In this document: positions 7,877 through 17,388 of the stretch, piece by piece | How the letters are laid out: the number at the start of each line of letters is the position of its first letter | Numbering within the stretch: the first letter of the stretch is position 1 | NCBI GenBank assembly: GCA_023254175.1 | Contig: JALQYJ010000177.1 | Span: 1 to 61,208 of the forward strand | Direction of reading: 5' to 3' | DNA from: Runella sp. | GTDB taxonomy: Bacteria; Bacteroidota; Bacteroidia; Cytophagales; Spirosomataceae | DNA length: 61,208 nt | Made by a program: the position numbers and the translations under genes | Notes under the pieces: generated by a model | Told to the model about the DNA's origin: nothing | What the model saw: the letters and a program-made list of their open reading frames with translations, nothing else | Databases searched by the model: none

Positions 7877-8770
7877 TTAACTTAGCATAAAACTCCGTTC
7901 GCTGAAAGCGGGTAAATTGGGTTTGCCTTCGTAAAAGTACCGTAGTTCGTCTTTAGAATCCATCAAACCAAGGCTATACAAAACAGGCACGAAGTGGTCG
8001 GGAGTGGGAGCCGCCAATTTACCCAGTTTATGGCTCGTTTCATACTTGATAATGTTTGAAACGTTTCGTTCACTAATCTGATTTTTTATCCATCCGTCAT
8101 ACTCTGCCTCCCAACCAAATGGCGTCATGTCGCCCGACTGCATTTTAGGGCCAAGGATTTGAAGATTATGAATCAACGAGCCACTACCGATGATTAAAAC
8201 ACCCTTTTCGCGCAATGATTTGAGCTGTTTACCCAATTCATAATGGTACTGAGGTGTTTCGTAGTAGCTAATACTCATCTGAAATACAGGAATATTGGCA
8301 TTGGGAAACAGGTGCATCAGCATAGGCCACGCACCGTGGTCGAGTCCCCAATCAGTAGTTTCGTGTACCGAAGGAATGATTTTTGTTACCTCTTTCGCAA
8401 TATCAGGTGCTCCTTTTGCATGGTACTTGGGGGTGTAATAATGTTTCGGAAAACCGTAGTAATCGTAGATTTGCTGTTGCTCGGGCGAAATATTAACAAA
8501 CGTACCCCTCGAACACCAGTGCGCCGAAACAACCAAGGCCGCTTTCACTTCGTATTTTTTCTGCAAATCAAGCCCCAACTGAAACAATGCATTCCAAAAA
8601 GGACGCTGTTCTTTCGATAAAGGGATGTCCATTGGGCTCCCGTGCGACGTAAACAACACGGGCGTTCGGGTGCTTTGCGTGGGCAAAGTATCGGTATATT
8701 GCTTAAAACTGCTCAAGGTTCCCATGGCAGAAAGTGTTAGAAGTGATTGAATAAATTCCTTGCGTTCCAT
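7877..8770 (-). CDS. Class III extradiol dioxygenase (4,5-DOPA dioxygenase / YgiD-like)
   Basis: The protein has the metal-binding pattern of the LigB/YgiD group: LFTSHGSPMDIPL, ALVVSAHWCSRGTFVN, the DHGAWPMLMHLFP segment, GVLIIGSGSLIHNL and TPDHFVPVLYSLG. These histidines bind Zn or Fe in enzymes that open catechol rings such as DOPA; the natural substrate here is unknown. I chose the start at 8770 (MERKEFIQ) over an upstream ATG at 8830 because the added residues are not family-like. The N-terminal thirty residues (MERKEFIQSLLTLSAMGTL) resemble an export or anchor sequence, which is common in Bacteroidota homologues but absent from E. coli YgiD. Confidence 0.88.
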   Translation of the reverse strand: MERKEFIQSLLTLSAMGTLSSFKQYTDTLPTQSTRTPVLFTSHGSPMDIPLSKEQRPFWNALFQLGLDLQKKYEVKAALVVSAHWCSRGTFVNISPEQQQIYDYYGFPKHYYTPKYHAKGAPDIAKEVTKIIPSVHETTDWGLDHGAWPMLMHLFPNANIPVFQMSISYYETPQYHYELGKQLKSLREKGVLIIGSGSLIHNLQILGPKMQSGDMTPFGWEAEYDGWIKNQISERNVSNIIKYETSHKLGKLAAPTPDHFVPVLYSLGLMDSKDELRYFYEGKPNLPAFSERSFMLS

Positions 8771-8847
8771 CTCAGTAAGGATTTGCTCCCCTAAAATAAC
8801 GGTAAATTCTGCAAAAAAACATGAACCCAAGGCTTCTTTCGTGGCCG

Positions 8848-8980
8848 AGGTTTCTCAAAACCTTTGCAATCGGTTATTTGGTTATTTATAACCGATTGCA
8901 AAGAGAAAAAGCCTAATAAGTAATGTTTTGGATAAACGAGATTTTGAGAAACCTGAAGCGTCGGTCATGTGTAACCGACG
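8848..8980. repeat. Nested palindromic element
   Basis: An outer 13-bp inverted repeat (AGGTTTCTCAAAA at 8848-8860, TTTTGAGAAACCT at 8942-8954) encloses a perfect 16-bp hairpin (CTTTGCAATCGGTTAT at 8862-8877, its complement at 8888-8903). A third stem (CGTCGGT at 8959-8965, ACCGACG at 8974-8980) follows. There is no coding sequence. It resembles a small non-autonomous palindromic element. Confidence 0.75.
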
Positions 8981-8988
8981 ACACTGCA

Positions 8989-9170
8989 CTACAAAGCCGT
9001 TTCTACGGCAAATGCTTCTTTCAAAAAGGCTGCTAAAGGGATTGTTTTGCGTCCCAAAATAGTTTTAAGGACTGGCCTCGAAATGGTCGCCCAACAAAGG
9101 ATTTAAGGGCGGCTCGTTAATGTCTTTTATCGCCACATCCGTATATAAAATTTTGCTACAGAAAATATAG
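8989..9170 (-). pseudogene. 3' remnant of an NmrA-like NAD(P)H-binding oxidoreductase (SDR)
   Basis: One minus frame reads KILYTDVAIKDINEPPLNPL and on through LLGDHFEASP to a stop; the adjacent frame continues LKTILGRKTIPLAAFLKEAF to its own stop at 8989-8991. Joined, this resembles the C-terminus of NmrA/SDR oxidoreductases, where GRKP...FLKE is typical. The rest of the gene and its nucleotide-binding N terminus are missing. Its divergent neighbour is a broken hxlR-type gene, and HxlR/NmrA-type oxidoreductase pairs are a common arrangement. Confidence 0.5.
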
Positions 9171-9222
9171 TGATGTAAAAAAGTATAGTACTCTTAAAAA
9201 GTATAGTAGCCTGATTGACAAT

Positions 9223-9419
9223 ATGATAGAATCATTAAAGTCTGTCGAAAATGTAAAAAATGCCCCATCTCGTACGTTTTGGCCGTGCAAGATACCCTTA
9301 ACGCCTTTCAGGGAAAGTGGAAAATGCCCATCAGTGGAACGTTATTGTTTGGCAAAAAACGATTCAAGAAAATTGAACGTGAAATTCCAACATTTAGTGG
9401 CGTCCGTAAGGCAGGATAA
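9223..9419 (+). pseudogene. Truncated, frameshifted HxlR family regulator
   Basis: From 9252 one frame reads CKKCPISYVLAVQDTLNAF then QGKWKMPISGTLLFGKKRF and KKIEREIPTFSGVRKAG, stop at 9417-9419. This is the N-terminal half of an HxlR winged helix (CP motif, GKWK, FGKKRFKKIEREIP). The start codon at 9223 is in another frame, and the recognition helix and wing after EREIP are lost. The gene is therefore broken at both ends. Confidence 0.6.
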
Positions 9420-9464
9420 ACCGCTAGGATGAATATTTTCATGCCTTATTGTAACTAATTTCTT

Positions 9465-9472
9465 TACTTTTG
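9465..9472 (+). promoter_or_regulatory. -7 promoter box of yjdM
   Basis: TACTTTTG matches the Bacteroidota -7 consensus TAnnTTTG, 28 bases before the chosen start codon. I see no good -33 element at the normal distance. Confidence 0.45.
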
Positions 9473-9499
9473 TGGCAAAATCAACTTAACGACCTTCCT

Positions 9500-9844
9500 A
9501 TGTCAGAATTCCCTCCTTGCCCCAAATGTGGCAGTGAATACGCTTATCCAAGTGATAATTTATTAGTGTGTCCCGAATGTTTTCACGAATGGAACCCCGA
9601 AGATGCGGAGGGTGAAGTGGTAGAGGGTGAACCTAAAGTACTTGATTCTAACGGGAATGTCCTTCAAAACGGTGATTCTGTGGTGGTTATCAAAGATTTG
9701 CCCGTAAAAGGTGCACCCAAGCCCATCAAGGCAGGAACGAAAGTGAAAAATATCCGCCTTACCGATGGCGACCATAATATCGACTGCAAAATCGACGGTT
9801 TTGGCTCGATGGGACTCAAATCGGAGTTTGTACGTAAAGCCTAA
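9500..9844 (+). CDS. yjdM: Zinc-ribbon protein YjdM (PhnA family)
   Basis: The 114-residue protein has an N-terminal zinc ribbon with two CxxC pairs (CPKCGSEY and VCPECFHEW, about residues 7-36) and the C-terminal PhnA domain with [19 protein letters not shown] and [20 protein letters not shown]. Length and order match YjdM/PhnA proteins. The older name PhnA is misleading, since a role in phosphonate breakdown has not been shown for this family; the true function is unknown. The start is [11 protein letters not shown] at 9500, because the ten residues encoded upstream do not belong to the family. A family 1 repeat follows the stop. Confidence 0.9.
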   Translation: MSEFPPCPKCGSEYAYPSDNLLVCPECFHEWNPEDAEGEVVEGEPKVLDSNGNVLQNGDSVVVIKDLPVKGAPKPIKAGTKVKNIRLTDGDHNIDCKIDGFGSMGLKSEFVRKA

Positions 9845-9857
9845 GTGTATTTTAAAC

Positions 9858-9932
9858 TTCACGCAGAGACGCTTAGAAGCAAAGTTGCTATTCATTTTTT
9901 CATCTCTTTTCGTAGCTGCGGCTCTGCGTGAA
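9858..9932. repeat. Dispersed inverted repeat, family 1, copy 2
   Basis: TTCACGCAGAGACGC (9858-9872) and GCGGCTCTGCGTGAA (9918-9932) pair at 14 of 15 positions. It starts 14 bases after the yjdM stop codon. Confidence 0.85.
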
Positions 9933-9968
9933 ACTTTGTTTTAAGTTCCTTTCTCTCGCTATAAACAC

Positions 9969-9976
9969 TAACTTTG
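9969..9976 (+). promoter_or_regulatory. -7 promoter box of the secreted hydrolase gene
   Basis: TAACTTTG fits the Bacteroidota TAnnTTTG box and lies 27 bases before the ATG at 10003. No convincing -33 element is visible. Confidence 0.45.
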
Positions 9977-10002
9977 GCTGTTTACTTAACCTTTAACCTT
10001 TC

Positions 10003-11301
10003 ATGAACCTACTACACCTTACCAAAGTCATTTATTTTGCGCTTTTGTGCGCACTTTTTTTGGGTACTCCCGCTCATGCTCAATCTTCCAGCGGCTACAT
10101 TCTCGTCGTAGAAGGCTACGATTGGGGCCCTGCGGTCAGCAAAGTGATTGTTGCACTGGATGCACCCTCAACCAATGTCGATTTTAGAGAGTTTACCGTT
10201 GCCGTGACGCGGAGTTCAGACTGCGCTACCATTCCTGATGCCCTTAAAAACGGCAATCGTACCGTGGTGTTTGCCTATGTTTCCGACGTCCAAGGCAAGC
10301 GTCTCCCCCAAGGTTCGCACGCCACGCTCGTATTAGCGGTGGCGCCCAACATGCCTCTTTCTTCGCCTTTTCAGTACTCACAGACTGGCAAATGCCGAGG
10401 CAATTCGTGGGTCAACTACCAAGTATCCGTCACTAACACCAAAACCAATCAGGTGTGGAACAAAGAAAAAGTACGCCTTCGCCCAGGCATCGACGAGTTT
10501 GACTTGACGGGAAAATATGAATACGAACCAGGTAAAACCATGTCATATGCATCTTTTACCCCCAAAAATAAGTCAACCCGAAATCCGTTGATTATTTGGT
10601 TGCATGGAGGTGGTGAGGGCGGCACCGACCCCACCATTCCGCTGATTGGTAACAAGGCTTTTAATTATGCCTCTGCTGATATTCAAAAATATTTTGGGGC
10701 GGCTTATGTGTTGGTGCCACAATGCCCTGGCGCGTGGATGCACAACAAGGAAGGCGTAATGCAGCCTGGCTCGGGCGAAGACGTATATAACGTAGGGTTG
10801 ATGGCACTTATCAAAACGTACGTGGCTCAGCACCCCGACATTGACCCCAAGCGCATTTACGTGGGTGGCTGCTCCAACGGCGGCTACATGGTACTCAAGT
10901 TGATTCTAAAAGACCCTGCCTATTTTGCGGCGGGTTACATTAGTGCCTTGGCCTACCAATCGCAGTACATTACCGACGCCCAAATCAGCAGCATAAAAAA
11001 TGTACCGATGTGGTTTATCCACTGCAAAGAAGACGCCACTACTAAACCTGATTTGACGGTAGTACCCGTGTACGAGCGTTTGAAAAAGGCAGGAGCTAAA
11101 AACGTGCATTTCAGCTACTACGATCACGTAACCGACCTTTCGGGCTTTTTTGGCGGCGATAACTATTACTACAACGGCCACTGGTCGTGGATTTACTCGC
11201 ACGTAAACCACGCCCAAATCGACTACGACGGCTCACTCGTACGCCTCAATGGACGCCCGGTCACTATCGTAGAGTGGATGGCCGCACAGCAGAAGAAGTA
11301 G
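10003..11301 (+). CDS. Secreted alpha/beta-hydrolase (prolyl oligopeptidase / PHB depolymerase-like)
   Basis: A clear signal peptide (hydrophobic core, then TPAHAQ) precedes a ~150-residue N-terminal domain without a family I recognise, and an alpha/beta-hydrolase domain from about residue 185. The catalytic pattern is visible: oxyanion-hole LIIWLHGGGEGG, nucleophile elbow GGCSNGGYM (Ser near residue 291), and the acid region MWFIHCKEDATTKP; the histidine is probably in WIYSHVNHAQ. The fold is shared by PHB depolymerases, feruloyl esterases and prolyl oligopeptidases, so the substrate (ester or peptide) cannot be fixed. It stands alone, with its own -7 box and a hairpin after the stop. Confidence 0.8.
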   Translation: MNLLHLTKVIYFALLCALFLGTPAHAQSSSGYILVVEGYDWGPAVSKVIVALDAPSTNVDFREFTVAVTRSSDCATIPDALKNGNRTVVFAYVSDVQGKRLPQGSHATLVLAVAPNMPLSSPFQYSQTGKCRGNSWVNYQVSVTNTKTNQVWNKEKVRLRPGIDEFDLTGKYEYEPGKTMSYASFTPKNKSTRNPLIIWLHGGGEGGTDPTIPLIGNKAFNYASADIQKYFGAAYVLVPQCPGAWMHNKEGVMQPGSGEDVYNVGLMALIKTYVAQHPDIDPKRIYVGGCSNGGYMVLKLILKDPAYFAAGYISALAYQSQYITDAQISSIKNVPMWFIHCKEDATTKPDLTVVPVYERLKKAGAKNVHFSYYDHVTDLSGFFGGDNYYYNGHWSWIYSHVNHAQIDYDGSLVRLNGRPVTIVEWMAAQQKK

Positions 11302-11311
11302 TGTGATTTAA

Positions 11312-11347
11312 GCCTTCTCCTTGCTCAACTAAATGCTGGGAGAAGGC
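11312..11347. terminator. Hairpin after the secreted hydrolase gene
   Basis: GCCTTCTCC (11312-11320) pairs with GGAGAAGGC (11339-11347), 10 bases after the stop. No T run follows, so it may be a weak or Rho-assisted terminator. Confidence 0.5.
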
Positions 11348-11680
11348 GTATAAAGAGCCAACATAATCCTCAATCGTGGCCGTAGAGCGTGCTTGACAGC
11401 CTTGTAAAGTTGTTGTTCGGCATTATGCTGGAACCGGCCCGTGTGATTAAAACCTTTTGCTGGAAACACGCTTGATAGTTTCTTTAGCAGTAAAGCAGGT
11501 TTACATCAGTACAAGCATACATTTTATAAGACTTGACAGCCCACTTTTTATCTAAGTTTTGCATGCAAAGAGCCACACTAATTTTACGTTTGAGAAAGAC
11601 ACAGTACAGAGTGCCATGATAAAGAATACAGTCTTGGCCTAAGACTCAAAACTGCTACGCTTTTTCTTTTTAGATAGACT
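11348..11680 (-). pseudogene. Probable remnant of a DDE transposase C-terminus
   Basis: Minus-strand frames contain YHGTLYCVFLKRKISVALC, then KKWAVKSYKMYACTD, several stops and frameshifts, and later LQGCQARSTATIEDYV. The order of these pieces resembles the C-terminal half of IS4/IS701-type transposases, where CQAR follows the catalytic glutamate region. Several stops break the frame; no terminal repeats are visible. Confidence 0.4.
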
Positions 11681-11968
11681 ACTAATTCAGAATAAAGACG
11701 GCGTAGTTTTAACCTTACAATATCTTGAATTTCAGTACTTTGAGTGTTTGAAAATCACAATTTTAACATCAGAATTAGTATAACAATCTATTGTGTAATT
11801 TATAGGTAAAACTTTCAGTGATAATGAACGAAAACGAATTGCGTGTTTACCTTATGAAAGAAGTTTGATTTACATTTTTTCTCCTTTGTTATTGCTGAAA
11901 TGGTTAAAAAATAGTTCCAGTAACCTTTTAAGTTAATTAGCCCATTTTACCAATCAACTCTAAGAAAA
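11681..11968. other. AT-rich intergenic region
   Basis: No ORF, strong hairpin or consensus promoter was found here. It is AT-rich and probably includes the promoter of the gene at 11969 and more decayed sequence. Confidence 0.4.
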
Positions 11969-12520
11969 ATGAATAGAAGAGAGGTTATTAAAAGTGTTGC
12001 TTTGATGTTTGGAGGAACGCTATCGACCCCAACCCTCATGGCTATGAATCATTGGGAGCAAGCCACAACTCCTACTACTAATGTGGCGGCGTTTGGCCTA
12101 ACGGTGACACAGCAGAAGATTGTTGCCGAAGTAGCTGAAATGATTATTCCTAAAACAAATACAGTCGGAGCGAAAGATGTGGGCGTGCCTGCCTTTATCG
12201 AAATGATGCTTAAAGATTGCTATTTGTCATCTGATCATCAGCGTTTTATGGAAGGACTTACATCGCTGGAGCAATTGAAGTTTTTGGAACTCAATGAAGC
12301 CGAACGGCGCGGCGCGATTAAAATGCTGGAGCAACAAACTAAAGAACAAATGAAAACTCCCTCGAAAACGGTTCCTTTTTGGCGATTGATGAAGGAGTTG
12401 ACGTTGTTGGGGTATTTTACCTCAGAAGCGGGTATCAAGGCTTCGTTTGAGTACATACAAATTCCTGGGAAATTGGAAAATATCAAACTAAAGCCCAACC
12501 AAAAATCCTACGCGTATTAA
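11969..12520 (+). CDS. Gluconate 2-dehydrogenase subunit 3 family protein
   Basis: The 183-residue protein starts with MNRREVIKSVALMFGG, a twin-arginine-like export sequence, followed by a helical domain with LTVTQQKIVAEVAEMIIPKT and TVGAKDVGVPAFIEMMLKDC, the hallmark of the gluconate 2-dehydrogenase gamma subunit. In known complexes this small subunit carries the flavin GMC subunit through the Tat route to the periplasm, where sugars or sugar acids are oxidised. The large GMC subunit is encoded 87 bases downstream, supporting a two-gene operon. No cytochrome c subunit is adjacent. Confidence 0.9.
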   Translation: MNRREVIKSVALMFGGTLSTPTLMAMNHWEQATTPTTNVAAFGLTVTQQKIVAEVAEMIIPKTNTVGAKDVGVPAFIEMMLKDCYLSSDHQRFMEGLTSLEQLKFLELNEAERRGAIKMLEQQTKEQMKTPSKTVPFWRLMKELTLLGYFTSEAGIKASFEYIQIPGKLENIKLKPNQKSYAY

Positions 12521-12529
12521 ATACAACTT

Positions 12530-12597
12530 TAGTGATGAGTTATAAGAGAGGAGTGATAAGACTTTCTTAAATACTCATCTCTTAAACTTATTAAATC
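12530..12597. repeat. Dispersed repeat, family 2, copy 1
   Basis: GATGAGTTATAAGAGAG ... ACTCATCTCTTAAACTT is an imperfect inverted repeat between the two dehydrogenase subunit genes. Its words (ATGAGTTAT, ACTCATCTCT) recur at 31868-31990. Confidence 0.5.
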
Positions 12598-12607
12598 ATT
12601 GAAAGTC

Positions 12608-14323
12608 ATGTACTTAAATATAAAATCAACGAAAGAAAATACCTTTGATGCCATCGTCGTCGGGTCGGGGATGACGGGCGGTTTTGCGGCGAAAGAATTG
12701 ACTGAAAAAGGCATGAAGGTGTTGATGATTGAGCGTGGAAAAGAAATTAAGCACGTTCAGGATTACGACACGGCCATGAAACAGCCGTGGGAAATTGAAC
12801 ACCGTGGCAAAACCACGCTCGTTTCGGCCGAAGAACGCTGGGCCAATAGTCGTTTTTGGGGGCTTGGCAGTGAAGAAGTGGTAAACCATTTGACCAACGA
12901 CAAAGAAAATCCGTACGTCGAAAAACGCCCTTTTGACTGGATTCGCGCGTACCATACGGGCGGAAAATCCATGCACTGGGGGCGGCAGTCGTACCGTTGG
13001 AACAAACAAGATTTTGAAGCCAATGCCAAAGAAGGCATCGGTATCGACTGGCCGATTCGGTACGAAGATTTAGAGCCTTGGTACACACACGTCGAAAAAT
13101 TTGTGGGAGTAAGTGGGCAGAAAGAGGGCTTGGACGTACTTCCCGACGGGCATTTTTTGCCACCCATGCCGCTATTTGCGCCTGAGGCGTACTTCAAAAA
13201 AGTAATGTTCGACAAGTTTAATCGCCCCGTAACAGTCGGGCGGGTGGCGAACCTTACTCAGCCACAAGCCATTCATACTGAGTTAGGTAGGGCGTCGTGT
13301 CAGTACCGCAATAAATGCGCACGTGGCTGCCCGTATGGTGGTTATTACAGTTCGCTGTCGGGGGCGATTCCCGCTGCCGTGCGTACCAAACGCCTAACAA
13401 TGTTGCACGATTCGATTGTGGCCGAAATTATCTACGACGACAAAAAAAATAAGGCCGTTGGCGTACGAGTTATCAATCAACTCACCAATGCGGTTACGGA
13501 TTATTTCTCAAAAATTATCTTCTTGAACGCGGGTTCTATCAATACCGCTGCGTTGATGCTGAACTCCAAATCGAGTCGATTCCCTAATGGTTTTGGGAAC
13601 GATAGTGACCAAGTAGGCCGTAACCTCATGGACCATCAACTCGGGGCAGGAGCCACAGCAATGATTGAGGGGTTTGAGGACGATTACGTGTATGGACAAC
13701 GTCCTAATGCACTTTATATTCCTCGTTTCCGCAACTGGGGAAACGACAAACAAACGGCGTATCTCAGGGGCTTTGGCTACCAAGGTGGAGCGAGTCGCGA
13801 AGGTTGGAATCGTGGAGTAGCTGCCGATGGTTTTGGCGGGGATTTTAAAGAAAATTTGACCAAACCTGGCGCGTGGACCATCAGTATTGGAGGATTTGGG
13901 GAAGTGTTGCCTGACCCGAATAACCGAATGTACCTTGATCCCGACAAAAAAGACAAGTGGGGAGTGCCCTTGATTGTGTTTGATGCGGCTTTCAGCGATA
14001 ATGACCGAGCAATTCGTAAAGATATTGTGGCGTCGGCGGTAGAAATGCTCGAAACTGCCGGGTTCAAAAATGTTACACCTTACGACCGCCCAACGCACCT
14101 CGGATTAGGGATTCACGACATGGGAACGGCTCGAATGGGGCGCGACCCTAAAACGTCGGTGTTGAATTCTTTCAACCAAGTACACGATAGTAAAAACGTA
14201 TTTGTAACCGATGGCGCTGCGATGGCTTCAGCATCTTGTGTCAATCCTTCTATTACGTACATGGCGCTCACGGCTAGGGCAGTAGATTACGCCGTGAAGT
14301 CATTGAAAAAGAAAGAGTTGTAA
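12608..14323 (+). CDS. GMC family oxidoreductase (gluconate/glucose dehydrogenase-type large subunit)
   Basis: An N-terminal FAD-binding motif (AIVVGSGMTGGFAAKEL, about residue 15) and the GMC C-terminal domain (GLGIHDMGTARMG, then SCVNPSITYMALTARAVDY) are present; the histidine/asparagine pair of GMC active sites falls in these segments. The cysteine-rich ASCQYRNKCARGCPYGG is typical of membrane-bound gluconate 2-dehydrogenase flavoprotein subunits. I prefer the ATG at 12608 to the one at 12599. It has no signal sequence itself, so export with the Tat-type subunit 3 is likely. The substrate could be gluconate, glucose or another sugar; the GntP permeases nearby make sugar acids plausible. 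Confidence 0.88.
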   Translation: MYLNIKSTKENTFDAIVVGSGMTGGFAAKELTEKGMKVLMIERGKEIKHVQDYDTAMKQPWEIEHRGKTTLVSAEERWANSRFWGLGSEEVVNHLTNDKENPYVEKRPFDWIRAYHTGGKSMHWGRQSYRWNKQDFEANAKEGIGIDWPIRYEDLEPWYTHVEKFVGVSGQKEGLDVLPDGHFLPPMPLFAPEAYFKKVMFDKFNRPVTVGRVANLTQPQAIHTELGRASCQYRNKCARGCPYGGYYSSLSGAIPAAVRTKRLTMLHDSIVAEIIYDDKKNKAVGVRVINQLTNAVTDYFSKIIFLNAGSINTAALMLNSKSSRFPNGFGNDSDQVGRNLMDHQLGAGATAMIEGFEDDYVYGQRPNALYIPRFRNWGNDKQTAYLRGFGYQGGASREGWNRGVAADGFGGDFKENLTKPGAWTISIGGFGEVLPDPNNRMYLDPDKKDKWGVPLIVFDAAFSDNDRAIRKDIVASAVEMLETAGFKNVTPYDRPTHLGLGIHDMGTARMGRDPKTSVLNSFNQVHDSKNVFVTDGAAMASASCVNPSITYMALTARAVDYAVKSLKKKEL

Positions 14324-15604
<1,281 letters not shown>

Positions 15605-15607
15605 CCT

Positions 15608-15655
15608 TTTTATACTTCAATAGCAATGAATATTCGTTGCTATTGAAGTATAAAA
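15608..15655. terminator. Bidirectional terminator
   Basis: A perfect 19-bp stem (TTTTATACTTCAATAGCAA with its complement ending at 15655) lies 4 bases after the esterase stop. T-rich and A-rich ends let it act on both strands; the gene on the other strand ends at 15827. Confidence 0.75.
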
Positions 15656-15826
15656 TACTTTAGTTTCATTTGAGCGAAATAAGGGTGCTCAGGATTGACA
15701 ATAAGCTCTTGACGGCTTGGGTGTATTAATACGTTCATATCTTCCGATTAATCTACTGTCAAGCCAAAATCAACGAAATAGGTGCCAAAACCCCTTTTGT
15801 TATCATCGTAGATTATTCACTACTCC

Positions 15827-17209
15827 CTACACCACTTTGCCTGGGTTCAAAATGCCTTTCGGGTCGAGAGCGTGTTTGAGGGTGCGCATCAAGGCTATTT
15901 CCTCAGGCGTGCGGCTCAGGTGCAGCCATGTTTTTTTTTCAAGCCCAATGCCGTGTTCGGCCGTAATCGACCCGCCGATTTTTTGTAGAGGTAAAAAGAC
16001 GATTTCTTCCACTTGGTGGCGAGTAGAAAGGGTATTTTCTCCACAACTTACAAACAAATGCAAGTTACCATCGCCCATGTGCCCAAAACTGTAAAAATGA
16101 ACGTAAGGCCATATGGATTTAAGGTCGTTGATGACGGTTTGGATATACAATTCCATGTCAGTGATTGGCAAACTCACATCAAACAAAAAGACGGGCTGGT
16201 GTACTTGAAAAACAAAATCTACTTTTTCGCGTATTCCCCAAAACCAATCCAGTTCTTGCTGAGATTTGGCCAGGGCGGCATCTTCAATCAGCCCTTCTTC
16301 GAGCGAGTTTTCTAGCAAAGTTTGGAAATGGATTTCGTCGATTTCTTGATTTTGACCCAACGCTTCCATCAACACATAGTAGGGATATTGTTGGGAAAGT
16401 GGCGGGGTAAACGTTGAAGGGGGGGAGGTCATAAGGCGATAATAATCTTGCCAGATGATTTCGTAAGTAGTAAGTTTACTGGCTAGTTCACGCTTGGCCG
16501 CCTGTAAAAAATCAATGGCTTTGCCAAAATTAGTAAGGCCAATAAGTGCCGTATTTTTACTCTTGGGCGCATCTTCGAGTTTTAAAATGGCTTTGGTAAT
16601 AACACCTAACGTCCCTTCGGAGCCAATAAAAAGGTGTTTGAGGTCGTAGCCTGCATTATTTTTAAGCATTTTATTCATCGATGAAACAACTGTCCCGTCG
16701 GCCAGCACCACTTCCAACCCCAGTACTAGCTGGCGCATAACGCCGTATCGGAGGGCTTGTAAGCCTCCTGCGTTGGTGGAAATATTACCCCCAATCATAC
16801 AACTTCCCTTTGCCCCCAAATCTAACGGAAACAATAAACCTGTTTCGGCAACGGCTTTTTGGACGTCTTGTAAGATAGTGCCTGCCTGTACCGTAATCGT
16901 CTTATTTTGAAGGTCAATTTGTTCAATGACGTTCATTCGTTCGAGGCTCAATGCGATATCGTCGGAAGTGGTTGTTACCCCACCCACCACGTTCGTCAAT
17001 CCTCCATGGGGCACAACTGTCTGTCCGTGCTGGTGACAAAGCCGTAAAATAGCCGCGACCTCACTGGTAGAATTTGGGAGAGCCAATGCTTTGCAGGTAA
17101 GGCTATCGGTAGACAACCAACGGCTTGCGGGGCGCTCGGCTGCTTCAATTGGGGTTAAAATGGCATCTTTTCCAACTGCTTGAAGGAGGAGGTCAACAAT
17201 AGAGGACAT
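15827..17209 (-). CDS. FAD-binding oxidoreductase (GlcD / D-lactate dehydrogenase-like)
   Basis: At 460 residues the protein matches GlcD-type flavoenzymes: an FAD-binding (PCMH) domain with TVVPHGGLTNVVGG and GSCMIGGNISTNAGG, and a C-terminal FAD-oxidase domain with GHMGDGNLHL and GGSITAEHGIGLEKK. These enzymes oxidise 2-hydroxy acids such as glycolate, D-lactate or D-2-hydroxyglutarate to keto acids. No GlcE or GlcF partner is adjacent, so a single-subunit type is likely. It is divergent from the first gntP gene with 179 bases between the start codons. Confidence 0.88.
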   Translation of the reverse strand: MSSIVDLLLQAVGKDAILTPIEAAERPASRWLSTDSLTCKALALPNSTSEVAAILRLCHQHGQTVVPHGGLTNVVGGVTTTSDDIALSLERMNVIEQIDLQNKTITVQAGTILQDVQKAVAETGLLFPLDLGAKGSCMIGGNISTNAGGLQALRYGVMRQLVLGLEVVLADGTVVSSMNKMLKNNAGYDLKHLFIGSEGTLGVITKAILKLEDAPKSKNTALIGLTNFGKAIDFLQAAKRELASKLTTYEIIWQDYYRLMTSPPSTFTPPLSQQYPYYVLMEALGQNQEIDEIHFQTLLENSLEEGLIEDAALAKSQQELDWFWGIREKVDFVFQVHQPVFLFDVSLPITDMELYIQTVINDLKSIWPYVHFYSFGHMGDGNLHLFVSCGENTLSTRHQVEEIVFLPLQKIGGSITAEHGIGLEKKTWLHLSRTPEEIALMRTLKHALDPKGILNPGKVV

Positions 17210-17281
17210 GGGGAAAGGTTAGTTTCGTAAAATTTTAAAGTAGAACCCATAAACGTTTTTACTTATTAACCGAAAAAAATG

Positions 17282-17299
17282 ACGTTGCATTGACAACGT
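17282..17299. promoter_or_regulatory. Possible operator upstream of the first gntP gene
   Basis: ACGTTG and CAACGT are a perfect 6-bp dyad around CATTGA. It is followed by ATAACGATTGCG, whose AACGATT resembles half-sites of LacI-type regulators. It lies between divergent genes; the assignment is speculative. Confidence 0.25.
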
Positions 17300-17388
17300 T
17301 CCCGATAACGATTGCGTGAAAAAACACAAATTATTCTTTGTATAATTTTATCAATATTAGTAGTGTTGTTCTCCTTAACTTAATTGAC

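Noticed and set aside
13508-14098. 196-residue ORF opposite the GMC oxidoreductase
   Set aside because: Antisense reading of a well-supported gene with no family motif.
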